From the NCBI GenBank assembly GCA_036510065.1, contig DATCEO010000106.1:1-64000 (forward strand): DNA of 64,000 nt, in the 5' to 3' direction. The position numbers and the translations under genes were made by a program. This DNA is from DASUBV01 sp036510065. Lineage in GTDB: Bacteria > Actinomycetota > Actinomycetes > Streptosporangiales > Streptosporangiaceae. Position 1 is the first letter of the stretch. Each line of letters opens with the position of its first letter. This document shows positions 51,010 to 59,262 of the stretch, in pieces. Below the pieces are notes generated by a model. It had not been told where the DNA came from, searched no databases, and saw only the letters and a list, made by a program, of their open reading frames with translations.

Positions 51010-51437
51010 CCGAGGCCGGAGCCAGCGAGACCGGAGCCAGCCAGGCCGGAGCCAGCGAGCACGCGCGCGGGACGCGGGTGCGCCGGGAGGTGCTCGGCGA
51101 CGCCCACGTCGACCGTGCGGTCGAGCGCACCACCGGGTTCAGCGCGCCGTTCCAGGACCTGATCACCCGCTACGCCTGGGGCGAGATCTGGTCGCGGCCC
51201 GGCCTGAGCCGGGCCGAGCGCAGCATGATCACGCTCACCGCGCTGGCGGTGCTGCGCCAGGAGGAGGAGCTCGCTTTGCACGTCCGGGCCGCCGTGCGCA
51301 ACGGGCTCACCCCCGAGCAGATCAGGGAGATCCTGCTGCAGGTCGCGATCTACGCGGGCGTGCCGGCCGCCAACCGGGCGTTCGCCGTCGCCCAGGCCGT
51401 CCTGGCCGAGCCGGGAGTCCTGCCCGAGCCGGGGTGA
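51006..51437 (+). CDS. pcaC: 4-carboxymuconolactone decarboxylase
   Basis: 143 aa, AhpD-like alpha-helical fold. RREVLGDAHVDRA, FQDLITRYAWGEIWSRPGLS and RNGLTPEQIREILLQVAIYA with AGVPAANRAFAVA are the PcaC blocks. It decarboxylates the lactone made by PcaB to beta-ketoadipate enol-lactone. The first 20 residues are a GAS(E/Q)xGAS repeat, probably unstructured. PcaC is a separate protein here, not fused to PcaD as in some Streptomyces (PcaL). Confidence 0.93.
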   Translation: MTEAGASETGASQAGASEHARGTRVRREVLGDAHVDRAVERTTGFSAPFQDLITRYAWGEIWSRPGLSRAERSMITLTALAVLRQEEELALHVRAAVRNGLTPEQIREILLQVAIYAGVPAANRAFAVAQAVLAEPGVLPEPG

Positions 51438-51461
51438 CCGGCTGGTCGGCTGCCGTAGTCC

Positions 51462-51473
51462 GCACAAGTGTGC
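51462..51473. promoter_or_regulatory. palindrome in the pcaC-pcaI gap
   Basis: GCACA-ag-TGTGC in the only gap longer than a few bases within the pca operon (95 bp). It could be an internal operator or promoter element for the CoA-transferase genes. Confidence 0.3.
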
Positions 51474-51532
51474 ACTGAGCGACCGTTTCCCGATATCGTG
51501 CCGATAAAGACCAGCGAGAGGACAGGTGAGGC

Positions 51533-52366
51533 GTGGCGGAGATCGTGTCACTGGCCGCGGCTGTCGAGGGCGCGATCCATGACGGCGACACCGTTGCGAT
51601 GGAGGGGTTCACGCACCTGATCCCGCACGCGGCCGGTCGCGAGGTCATCAGGCAGCGGCGGCGCGACCTGACCCTGGTCAGGATGACGCCCGACGTGATC
51701 TATGACCAGCTGATCGGGGCGGGCTGCGCGCGCAAGCTGGTGTTCTCCTGGGGCGGCAACCCCGGTGTCGGATCGCTGCACCGGTTCCGCGACGCGGTCG
51801 AGAACTCCTGGCCCGCGCCGCTGGAGATCGAGGAGCACAGTCACGCCGGCATGGCCAACCGCTACGTGGCCGGCGCGTCCGGCCTGCCGTTCGCGGTGCT
51901 GCGCGGGTACAGCGGCACGGGACTGGCGGCTCACTCGGCCAACATCGCGGACATTACCTGCCCGTTCACCGGGGAGCGGCTGACCGCGGTGGCGGCCCTG
52001 CGGCCAGACGTGACCGTGATCCACGCGCAGCGGGCCGACCGGGCCGGCAACGTGCAGTTCTGGGGGATCACCGGTGTCCAGAAGGAGGCGGTGCTCGCGG
52101 CGCGGCGGTCGGTGGTCACCGTGGAGGAGATCGTGGACGAGCTCGATCCGCGCCCCGGCGCCGTGGTGCTGCCAGCCTGGACGGTCAGCTTCGTGGCGGC
52201 GGTGCCGGGCGGTGCCCACCCCTCCTACGCGCTCGGGTACTCCGCCCGCGACAACGACTTCTACGTGGCCTGGGATGCCATCAGCCGGGACCGCGAGGCC
52301 TTCACCGCCTGGCTGGAGCGGGAGGTACTCGGGCCGGGTGCCCGGCGCGCCGGGGCGGCCCAGTGA
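51533..52366 (+). CDS. pcaI: 3-oxoadipate CoA-transferase subunit A
   Basis: 277 aa from GTG 51533. CoA-transferase family I alpha subunit: IHDGDTVAMEGFTHLIPHAA near the N-terminus, then KLVFSWGGNPGVGSLHRFRD and FTGERLTAVAALRPDVTVIHAQRADRAGNVQFWG. With subunit B it moves CoA from succinyl-CoA to beta-ketoadipate. Overlaps pcaJ by 4 nt. Similar pairs act on glutaconate (GctAB); the pca context decides the name. Confidence 0.88.
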   Translation: MAEIVSLAAAVEGAIHDGDTVAMEGFTHLIPHAAGREVIRQRRRDLTLVRMTPDVIYDQLIGAGCARKLVFSWGGNPGVGSLHRFRDAVENSWPAPLEIEEHSHAGMANRYVAGASGLPFAVLRGYSGTGLAAHSANIADITCPFTGERLTAVAALRPDVTVIHAQRADRAGNVQFWGITGVQKEAVLAARRSVVTVEEIVDELDPRPGAVVLPAWTVSFVAAVPGGAHPSYALGYSARDNDFYVAWDAISRDREAFTAWLEREVLGPGARRAGAAQ

Positions 52367-53157
52367 GTGACACCGTGAGCGAGACCGGGGGCGACTACAC
52401 CGCCGACGAGATGATGACGGTGACCGCGGCCCGCACCCTGCGTGACGGCATGACCTGCTTCGTCGGGATCGGCCTGCCCAGCGCGGCGGCCAACCTGGCC
52501 CGGGCCACCCATGCGCCGAAGCTGGTCCTGGTCTACGAGTCGGGCACCATCGGGGCCAAGCCCGGCTGGCTGCCGCTGTCCATCGGGGACGGGGTCCTGG
52601 CGCAGACGGCGGACGCGGTCGTCAGCGTGCCGGAGATCTTCAACTACTGGATCCAGGCGGGCCGCATCGACCTGGGCTTCCTCGGCGCCGCGCAGGTCGA
52701 CAAGTTCGGCAACATCAACACCACCGCCATCGGTGACTACGCCCGGCCCAAGGTCCGGCTGCCGGGGGCGGGGGGCGCCCCGGAGATCGCGGCGTCCTGC
52801 CGGGAGGTGACGATCGTGCTCCGGCAGAGCCTGCGGGCCTTCGTCGAGCGGGTGGACTTCATCACCTCGGTCGGGTTCGGCGACGGGCCCGGGGCCCGGC
52901 AGCGGCTCGGCCTGACCGGGGCCGGCCCGCAGAAGATCATCACCGACCTGGGGGTGCTGGAGCCCGATCCCCGGACCGGGGAGTTCCTGCTGACCGGGGT
53001 ATATCCCGAGGTGTCCGCCGCTGACGTGCAGGGCAGGACGGGCTGGGAACTGCGCGTCGCGCCCAGCCTGGCCCAGCTCCCGGCCCCGGACTCCGCTGAG
53101 CTCAGCGCGCTGCGCAGGCTCATGTCCGCGGAACCCAGCGAAGGAGCAAGCCGATGA
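52363..53157 (+). CDS. pcaJ: 3-oxoadipate CoA-transferase subunit B
   Basis: 264 aa. The beta subunit carries the catalytic Glu in VLVYESGTIGAKP near 60, with CFVGIGLPSAAANLAR before it and GFLGAAQVDKFGNINTTAIG after it. The last block, GPQKIITDLGVLEPDPRTGEFLL, is typical. Works as a heteromer with PcaI. Overlaps pcaH by 4 nt (ATGA). Confidence 0.89.
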   Translation: MSDTVSETGGDYTADEMMTVTAARTLRDGMTCFVGIGLPSAAANLARATHAPKLVLVYESGTIGAKPGWLPLSIGDGVLAQTADAVVSVPEIFNYWIQAGRIDLGFLGAAQVDKFGNINTTAIGDYARPKVRLPGAGGAPEIAASCREVTIVLRQSLRAFVERVDFITSVGFGDGPGARQRLGLTGAGPQKIITDLGVLEPDPRTGEFLLTGVYPEVSAADVQGRTGWELRVAPSLAQLPAPDSAELSALRRLMSAEPSEGASR

Positions 53158-53906
53158 GTCCAGCCGAGTCGGCCGCGACCGGATCGGGCGACCTGCACTG
53201 GGCGTCCTACGAGCGGCCCGCGGGCGTGCACCCGCCGCTGAACAGCCCGGAGTACCGGTCGACCCTGCTGCGCGCGCCCAAGCGGCCGGCGATCCGGCTG
53301 CCGCACGGCCTGACCGAGGTGACCGGGCCGCTGCTGGGGGCCGAGCGGGTGAGCGCCGCGGACGCCGACCTGACGACCAGGCACGCCGGCGAGCCGCTGG
53401 GGGAGCGGATGATCCTCACCGGGCGGGTGCTGGACTCCGACGGGCGGCCGGTCCCGGACACGCTGGTGGAGATCTGGCAGGCCAACGCGTCCGGCCGGTA
53501 CGCCCACCGGGCGGACGATCACCCGGCCCCGCTCGACCCGAACTTCGACGGAGCCGGCCGGTGCCTGACCGACTCCCGCGGCCGCTACCAGTTCGTCACG
53601 ATCAAGCCGGGCGCCTACCCGTGGCGCAATCACCTGAACGCCTGGCGCCCGCAGCACATCCACTTCTCGCTCTTCGGCCGGGCCTTTACCCAGCGCCTGG
53701 TCACGCAGATGTACTTCCCGGGTGATCCGCTGTTCGCCCAGGACCCGATCTTCAACTCGATCCCGGATCCGCGGGCCCGGCAGCGGCTGATCTGCGCGCT
53801 GGACATGAACGTGACCCAGCCCGACTGGGCCCTGGGCTATCAGTGGGACATCGTGCTGCGCGGCCGGGATGCCACCGCGCTCGAGCCAGCGGAGGAACAC
53901 CGGTGA
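53154..53906 (+). CDS. pcaH: protocatechuate 3,4-dioxygenase beta subunit
   Basis: 250 aa, normal length. Intradiol dioxygenase core: LGERMILTGRVLDSDGRPVP, LVEIWQANASGRYAHRADDH (first Tyr ligand) and PGAYPWRNHLNAWRPQHIHFSLFG, which supplies the second Tyr and both His ligands of the ferric iron. It forms the active site with PcaG and cleaves protocatechuate to 3-carboxymuconate, the substrate of PcaB. Overlaps pcaG by GTGA. Confidence 0.94.
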   Translation: MSPAESAATGSGDLHWASYERPAGVHPPLNSPEYRSTLLRAPKRPAIRLPHGLTEVTGPLLGAERVSAADADLTTRHAGEPLGERMILTGRVLDSDGRPVPDTLVEIWQANASGRYAHRADDHPAPLDPNFDGAGRCLTDSRGRYQFVTIKPGAYPWRNHLNAWRPQHIHFSLFGRAFTQRLVTQMYFPGDPLFAQDPIFNSIPDPRARQRLICALDMNVTQPDWALGYQWDIVLRGRDATALEPAEEHR

Positions 53907-54472
53907 GCCTGGGCCTGACCCCCTCGCAGACGGTCGGCCCGTTCCAGTCCATCGGGCTGCCGTGGCCCGACGGGCCGGAGGTCGTCGATCCGGCCACCGA
54001 GGGCGCGATCACGATCACCGGCCGGGTGCTGGACGGCGCGAGCGAGCCGGTGCCCGACGCGCTGGTGGAGACCTGGCAGTCGGCCCCGGACGGCAGCTTC
54101 GCCCATCCCGACGACCCGCGCGGCGGGGGCGTCCCCGGTTTCCGCGGCTTCGGGCGGAGCGCGACCGACGCCCGTGGCCGTTACCGCATCGTCACGCTGC
54201 GGCCAGGCGCGCTGCCCGCGCCCGGTGGCGGCACCGAGGCACCGCACCTGGACGTCACGGTGCTCGCGCGCGGACTGCTCGACCGCGTCGTGACCAGGAT
54301 CTACTTCGCCGCGGAGGAGGCGGCCAACGCCGCCGACCCGGTGCTGGCCACGGTGCCGGCGGCCCGGCGGCGCACGCTCATCGCCACCCCCGAGCCGGGC
54401 GGGGAGGCGGGCCGGTTCCGCTTCGACATCCGGCTGCAGGACCCGCAGGAGACGGTGTTCTTCGATGTGTGA
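53903..54472 (+). CDS. pcaG: protocatechuate 3,4-dioxygenase alpha subunit
   Basis: 189 aa from GTG 53903. The N-terminal block TPSQTVGPFQSIGLPW and the core ITITGRVLDGASEPVPDALV with ETWQSAPDGSFAHPDD match PcaG. It has the intradiol fold but lacks the iron-ligand set found in PcaH, as expected for the alpha subunit. It ends with GRFRFDIRLQDPQETVFFDV and overlaps pcaD by GTGA. Confidence 0.93.
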   Translation: MSLGLTPSQTVGPFQSIGLPWPDGPEVVDPATEGAITITGRVLDGASEPVPDALVETWQSAPDGSFAHPDDPRGGGVPGFRGFGRSATDARGRYRIVTLRPGALPAPGGGTEAPHLDVTVLARGLLDRVVTRIYFAAEEAANAADPVLATVPAARRRTLIATPEPGGEAGRFRFDIRLQDPQETVFFDV

Positions 54473-55302
54473 GCGGCTGCGCGGCGGGGCACCTGGTGCC
54501 TGAGCACGGGCCCGTGCCGCTTGTGGCGTCCCTGGAAGGACCGGCTGACGCGCCGGTGCTCATCCTCGGCAACTCGCTGGGCACCAGCCGGGCCTGCTGG
54601 CAGCCGCAGGTCCCGGCGCTGTCCCGGCACTTCCGGCTGCTGCGCTACGAGCACCGCGGCCACGGCAGGCCAGGCGGCGGCCAGTCGCCGGCCCCGCCCG
54701 GCCCGTACTCGGTCGCGGACCTGGCGGGCGACGTGCTGGCGCTGCTCGATGCCCGCGGCGTGCGGCGGGCCCTGTACTGCGGCGTCTCGCTCGGCGGCAT
54801 GGTCGGCATGTGGCTGGCCGCCCATGCGCCCGAGCGGATCGCCGCCCTGGGCCTGTGCTGCACGTCGGCGTACCTGCCGCCGGCCCAGGGCTGGACCGAC
54901 CGCGCGGCGGGGGTGCGCGCGCAGGGCACCGGCGCCATCGCCGGGCCGATCGCCGACCGCTGGTTCACCCCGGCGTTCCGCGCGGCGCACCCGGAGGCCC
55001 CGGCGGCATTCGCCGCTGGCCTGGCGGCGACCGGGGACGAGGGCTACGCCGGCTGCTGCGAGGCCATCGCGGCCATGGACCTGCGGCCCGTCCTCGGCGC
55101 CATCACGGCGCCCACCCTGGTCATCGCGGGCGCCGACGACCTGGCCACCCCGCCCTGGCATGGCGGCGTGATCGCCGGCGGGATCACCGGATCCCGGCTG
55201 CGGGTCGTGCGCGGGGGAGCGCACCTGGCCAACGTCTGCGCGCCAGGAGAGGTAACGGCCCTGCTGCTGCCGCACCTGCTCGCCGCCGCCGGCCTGACCT
55301 GA
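54469..55302 (+). CDS. pcaD: 3-oxoadipate enol-lactonase
   Basis: 277 aa from GTG 54469; a GTG at 54493 would trim eight residues. Alpha/beta hydrolase: oxyanion region LILGNSLGTSRACWQPQVPA, RLLRYEHRGHG, nucleophile elbow CGVSLGGMVG, acid in VIAGADDLATPPWHGG and His in VRGGAHLANVCAPG. It hydrolyses beta-ketoadipate enol-lactone to beta-ketoadipate. Last gene of the operon; the thiolase PcaF is not in the window. Confidence 0.92.
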   Translation: MSGCAAGHLVPEHGPVPLVASLEGPADAPVLILGNSLGTSRACWQPQVPALSRHFRLLRYEHRGHGRPGGGQSPAPPGPYSVADLAGDVLALLDARGVRRALYCGVSLGGMVGMWLAAHAPERIAALGLCCTSAYLPPAQGWTDRAAGVRAQGTGAIAGPIADRWFTPAFRAAHPEAPAAFAAGLAATGDEGYAGCCEAIAAMDLRPVLGAITAPTLVIAGADDLATPPWHGGVIAGGITGSRLRVVRGGAHLANVCAPGEVTALLLPHLLAAAGLT

Positions 55303-55341
55303 CTCCCTAGCCCCGACCCGGGCCGGGCCGGACGGCCGGCC

Positions 55342-56178
55342 TCACATCATGTCGAACTTGTCGGGGTCGGGCCCGGTGCGCTCGTTCCGGTTCAGGGCGC
55401 TGATCGCCTCGACGTCCGCGCCGGACAGCTCGAAGTCGAAGATGTCGATGTTCTCCCGGATCCGGGCCGGCGTGACCGACTTGGGGAAGACGATGTCACC
55501 GCGCTCGATGTGCCAGCGCAGCACCACCTGAGCCGGCGTCTTGCCCACGCTGCGGGCGATCGAGACGATCGTCGGGTCCTTGAGCACGTCGCCCTGCGCG
55601 ATCGGTGACCACGCCTCGATGGCGATCTGGTGCTCGGCGCAGAACGCGCGCACGTCATCCTGAGTCAGGTACGGGTGCACCTCGATCTGGTTGACCGCCG
55701 GGGTGATCTGGGTCTCCCCGTGCAGCCGCCGCAGGTGGTGCGGCTGGAAGTTGGAGACGCCGATCGAGCGGGCCCGGCCCGCGCGGTAGAACTCCTCCAG
55801 TGCCTGCCACGTCGACACGTAGTCGCCGTCGTACCGGGTGGGCAGGGGCCAGTGGATCAGGAACAGGTCGATGTAGTCGAAGCCGAGCGCGTTGAGGGTG
55901 GCGTCGAAGGCCCGCCGGGCGTCATCGGGAAGATGAGCGCCGTTGCCGAGCTTGCTGGTGACGAACACGTCGGCGCGGTCCAGGCCGGACTTGCTGATGG
56001 CCTCGCCGACCTCACGCTCGTTCCCGTAGCCCTCGGCGGTGTCGATGTGCCGGTAGCCCGCCTGCAGGGCCGTGCCCACGGCCTCGGCGGTCTGCGCCGG
56101 CTTGATCTGGAAGACGCCGAAGCCGAACTGCGGGATGGACTGACCGTTGTTCAGCATGATGTCCGGTACTGAGGTCAC
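55342..56178 (-). CDS. aldo/keto reductase
   Basis: 278 aa from GTG 56178, which has GGAGAG upstream; an in-frame GTG at 56196 is less well placed. TIM-barrel AKR: GFGVFQIKPAQTAEAVGTAL, the catalytic Asp and Tyr in YRHIDTAEGYGNEREVG, Lys in VFVTSKLGN and His in DLFLIHWPLP. The NADPH motif FPKSVTPARIRENIDIFDF is present. Close to the AKR5 / 2,5-diketo-gluconate reductase group. Substrate unknown. Convergent with the pca operon. Confidence 0.92.
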   Translation of the reverse strand: MTSVPDIMLNNGQSIPQFGFGVFQIKPAQTAEAVGTALQAGYRHIDTAEGYGNEREVGEAISKSGLDRADVFVTSKLGNGAHLPDDARRAFDATLNALGFDYIDLFLIHWPLPTRYDGDYVSTWQALEEFYRAGRARSIGVSNFQPHHLRRLHGETQITPAVNQIEVHPYLTQDDVRAFCAEHQIAIEAWSPIAQGDVLKDPTIVSIARSVGKTPAQVVLRWHIERGDIVFPKSVTPARIRENIDIFDFELSGADVEAISALNRNERTGPDPDKFDMM

Positions 56179-56298
56179 TGCGTAATCTCTCCTCACGGCG
56201 GCTGCGGCCGCTGCTCGTCGGATGCCTGCTTCGCTAGGCCCCTACCCGGGACTCCTGGCTTCATCCATCACCGGTGCCCGACGGAACGCGGCCAGGGC

Positions 56299-56796
56299 TC
56301 AGTGCTGGACCGAGCTGGCCTGCGCGGACTCCATGGGATCCAGCGGCAGCGGTGACGGCGGCTTGACCTCCTCCAGCCGCAGGTAAGTCACGAGGCGCTG
56401 GGCGCCGCGGGTGGCCAGCCGGGTCAGCACGCGCTGCAGCTCGCCGACGTCGCGGGCCACGATGGTGAGCAGGTAGTCCATCTCGCCCGCGATGTTGTCG
56501 GCCGTGATGATCTGCGGCAGGGCGCGGATCTGGTCCTCGAAGGCCCGGACCGAGCGCGGGTCGTGCCGGGCCGTGTTGGCCGCCACGTACACGCTCAGCG
56601 GGAACCCGGCCGCGTCGGGATCGAGCCGCGCGGAAATGACCCGGATGACGCCGGACTCTTTCAGCCGCCGCACGCGGTGCAGCGTGGCCGCTGGTGACAG
56701 GCCGACGAACCGGGCCAGCTCGACGTTCGTACGGTCCGCGTCAGCCTGTAGCTCGGTTAGCAGCTTGATATCAATTTCGTCAAGTGAAGTAGCCAT
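56299..56796 (-). CDS. Lrp/AsnC family transcriptional regulator
   Basis: 165 aa from ATG 56796. The N-terminal HTH reads LDEIDIKLLTELQADADRTN, then VELARFVGLSPAATLHRVRR and LKESGVIR. The RAM ligand domain follows (VYVAANTARH, ADNIAGEMDYLLTIVARDVGEL). It is divergent from the EamA transporter with 70 bp between, so control of that exporter by an amino acid or similar ligand is likely. Confidence 0.93.
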   Translation of the reverse strand: MATSLDEIDIKLLTELQADADRTNVELARFVGLSPAATLHRVRRLKESGVIRVISARLDPDAAGFPLSVYVAANTARHDPRSVRAFEDQIRALPQIITADNIAGEMDYLLTIVARDVGELQRVLTRLATRGAQRLVTYLRLEEVKPPSPLPLDPMESAQASSVQH

Positions 56797-56866
56797 CTCA
56801 CGATACATTATTCCGCCAGAAGCGCTTTATGGCAAATTAGGCGTGTCCGTTTCGCATTATGGAAGC

Positions 56867-58609
56867 ATGAACTTCGATCGTCGTGCCATCTTCGCCCTCG
56901 CCGCCGCAGGAATGCTGTGGGGCTGCACGGTGCCCGCCACCAAGCTGGCCGTGCAGTGGCTGCCGCCGGGCTGGCTCACGGTCGTCCGGTTCGGCCTGGC
57001 GGCCGCCGTCCTGCTGGTGGCCTGCCGGTCCCGGCTCCGCGCCGCGTGCAGCCCGGCCGTGCTGGCCTGGGGCGCCGTGGGATACGGCGGCACCATTCTC
57101 GTCCAGAACGAGGGCGTCATGCGGACCAGCGTGTCCCACGCCGCGCTGCTGGTGGGGGCTACGCCGGTGCTGGTCGCGATCATCGCGGCGCTGCGGTTCC
57201 GCAGCATCGCGCGCCCCGCGGCCTGGGCGGGTTACGCCGTGTCGCTCGGCGGGGTCTGCCTGGTGGCAGGCGCCGCCGGCGGGAGCGCCACGATGACCGG
57301 TGACGGGCTGATCCTGGTCTCGCTGCTGCTCTCGGCCTCCTTCACCGTGGCCCAGCCTCGCGTGCTGGACGGCCGTGACCCGCTGGCCGTGACGGCCCTG
57401 CAGTTCCTGGCCGCCACGGTCGCCGCCCTGCCCGTCGCGGTGCTGACCGAGGGGATGCCGCCTGTCGCCGGGGCGTCGCGAGGCCTGCTGGTCACGGTCG
57501 CGCTGGCGCTCGGCGGCACGCTGCTGCCGTTCGCCCTGTTCGCCTTCGCCCAGTCCCGCGTCTCCGCGGCGACGGCCGCGCCGTTCCTCAACCTCGAGCC
57601 GCTGGTCGGCGCGGCGGCCGGGGTGGTCGCCTTCGGCGATCCCTTCGGCCTGCCGCAGATCGCGGGCGCGGCGGCCATCGTGGCGGGCATCGCCGTCAGT
57701 AGCGTGCCGCTGACCGGCCTCCTCGGGCTCGCCGGCCGCGTGCCCTGGCGGGCCGCGCCGGCCGCTGGCTGGTCAGGGCTGCAGGCGGCCCTCGGCGGCG
57801 AGCTCGGCGACTTCGGTCATCTCCCGCCGGGCCTGGCCGGGGCGAGCCAGGCGCCAGCTCAGCAGGCGGAAGCCCGTCACGGAGCGCGGCGCGTACAGGC
57901 TGCTCGCTGGCAGAGCGGCCAGCTCGCCGCTGGCGGCCACCGGGGCGAGCCAGCCGGCGTCGGCCAGCACGTAGTCGGCGTAGGCGTCCGGCGACACCAG
58001 TGCGACGACCCGCTGGCCCACGAGTGCCGCGCTGACCTCCCCGCCCGCCGCCGCCACGGTGCCCACGACATCACCGTGCGGACTGCCCGGCAGCGGGGGC
58101 TGGCCCAGCGGGCTGACGCCGCGGCGCATCACGGTGTCCACGTAGCTGGTCCCTACTGCCTCCGTCCGGACCTCGGGCCGGGGGGCTCAGGTCCGGTAGG
58201 CGCTCACGAGCTTGTCCATCAGCGCGTCCGTGCGGGCGTCGACCTGCTGCCGGGACGGGTCCTGGTCGAACCAGGCCAGGATCTCCCGCGCGCCCTGCTC
58301 GAACGGGATGACCGCCCGGTAGTCCGGCACGACGCTGCGCAGCTTGGAGTTGTCGAACACCATCGAGTGGGCCTTGTCACCGAGCAGCCCGGCCCCCCAC
58401 TCCGGGTCGGCCGCCGCGATCGCGTCCGACGGGACATGCACGATGTCGGCGCTGGCGCCCGCGGCCGCCGCCAGCGACTGCGCGATCTGGTTCCAGGTCA
58501 GGACGTCATCGGAGGTGATGTGAAAGGCTTCGCCGATGGCCCGTTGATGGCCCAGCAGCGGCACGAAGCCGCGGGCGAAGTCCGCGTGATGGGTCAGCGT
58601 CCACAGTGA
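56867..58609 (+). CDS. EamA/DMT family transporter with runaway C-terminus
   Basis: Residues 1 to about 295 are a full ten-helix drug/metabolite transporter with two EamA domains (AAAGMLWGCTVPATKLAVQW, ILVQNEGVMRTSVSHAALLV, FAFAQSRVSAATAAPFLNLE with PLVGAAAGVVAFGD). The family ends there, but this frame has no stop and continues for about 285 more residues. That tail is antisense to an alcohol dehydrogenase remnant and to the first-rank epimerase gene, and it is His/Gly/Arg-rich without helices. The original stop was probably lost in a deletion near 57770. The transporter part may still work; the tail is not expected to be a domain. Confidence 0.75.
   Translation: MNFDRRAIFALAAAGMLWGCTVPATKLAVQWLPPGWLTVVRFGLAAAVLLVACRSRLRAACSPAVLAWGAVGYGGTILVQNEGVMRTSVSHAALLVGATPVLVAIIAALRFRSIARPAAWAGYAVSLGGVCLVAGAAGGSATMTGDGLILVSLLLSASFTVAQPRVLDGRDPLAVTALQFLAATVAALPVAVLTEGMPPVAGASRGLLVTVALALGGTLLPFALFAFAQSRVSAATAAPFLNLEPLVGAAAGVVAFGDPFGLPQIAGAAAIVAGIAVSSVPLTGLLGLAGRVPWRAAPAAGWSGLQAALGGELGDFGHLPPGLAGASQAPAQQAEARHGARRVQAARWQSGQLAAGGHRGEPAGVGQHVVGVGVRRHQCDDPLAHECRADLPARRRHGAHDITVRTARQRGLAQRADAAAHHGVHVAGPYCLRPDLGPGGSGPVGAHELVHQRVRAGVDLLPGRVLVEPGQDLPRALLERDDRPVVRHDAAQLGVVEHHRVGLVTEQPGPPLRVGRRDRVRRDMHDVGAGARGRRQRLRDLVPGQDVIGGDVKGFADGPLMAQQRHEAAGEVRVMGQRPQ
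57773..58186 (-). pseudogene. zinc-type alcohol dehydrogenase/quinone reductase remnant
   Basis: The minus strand reads EVRTEAVGTSYVDTVMRRG, then GSPHGDVVGTVAAAGGEVSA and VVALVSPDAYADYVLADAGW, the N-terminal catalytic domain of an MDR-family enzyme. It then jumps directly to a C-terminal end (GFRLLSWRLARPGQARREMT, ELAAEGRLQP). The whole NAD(P)-binding domain is missing, as is the N-terminal start. A deletion remnant lying between the EamA and epimerase genes. Confidence 0.65.
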
Positions 58610-59176
58610 GGTGCCGTCGCCGTGCACCACGACCGGCCGGCCCTGGCGCATCCGGGCCACGGCGGTCCAGCCGCCGTCGAGCGGGACCTTGGTCTGGTCG
58701 TAGGTGTGCGAGGGCCGGACGATCGTGGCCGGGAACCCCTCGCTGCGATAGGCGGCGACCAGCAGGTCCTCGCACGCGATCTTGTCGCGGGAGTAGCGCC
58801 AGAACGGGTTGCGCAGCGGCGTCGACTCCAGGACCGGCAGCCGGGCCGGCGGGGTCTGGTAGGCCGACGCGGAGCTGATGAACACGTACTGGCCGGTCCG
58901 GCCGCGCAGCAGGTCCAGGTCGGCCTGGACCTGCTCGGGCGTGAACGCGACCCAGTCCACGACGGCGTCGAACTCCCGGTCGCCCAGGGCCCGCGCCGCC
59001 GCCGCCGGATCGCGGATGTCGCCGCGCAGCACCGTCGCCTGCTCGGGCAGCGGCCGCCGCTGGGTAGTCCCGCGATTGAGGACGTACAGGTCGATCCCGC
59101 GCTCGACGGCCAGCCACGAGCAGGCCGAGCTGATGACGCCGCTGCCGCCGATAAACAGAACTTTCAGGGCACTCAT
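58187..59176 (-). CDS. NAD-dependent epimerase/dehydratase family protein
   Basis: 329 aa extended SDR. The N-terminal nucleotide motif is LFIGGSGVISSACSWLAVER, a variant of GxxGxxG. VLRGDIRDPAAAARAL, FISSASAYQTP and the active-site Tyr-x3-Lys in FWRYSRDKIACEDLL follow, then PATIVRPSHTYD. It resembles the CSP41-like / mRNA-binding atypical SDR group seen in actinobacteria. Substrate unknown. The 3' half is overlapped by the antisense tail of the EamA frame. Confidence 0.88.
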   Translation of the reverse strand: MSALKVLFIGGSGVISSACSWLAVERGIDLYVLNRGTTQRRPLPEQATVLRGDIRDPAAAARALGDREFDAVVDWVAFTPEQVQADLDLLRGRTGQYVFISSASAYQTPPARLPVLESTPLRNPFWRYSRDKIACEDLLVAAYRSEGFPATIVRPSHTYDQTKVPLDGGWTAVARMRQGRPVVVHGDGTSLWTLTHHADFARGFVPLLGHQRAIGEAFHITSDDVLTWNQIAQSLAAAAGASADIVHVPSDAIAAADPEWGAGLLGDKAHSMVFDNSKLRSVVPDYRAVIPFEQGAREILAWFDQDPSRQQVDARTDALMDKLVSAYRT

Positions 59177-59262
59177 CCTGCTAACGCTAGAGGGCCACCC
59201 GGCTCAGCGCCAGGTGCCCCGGCCGCCGGTCGGGTTCGGCGGCCGGGGCGCGTCCGGAGTGC

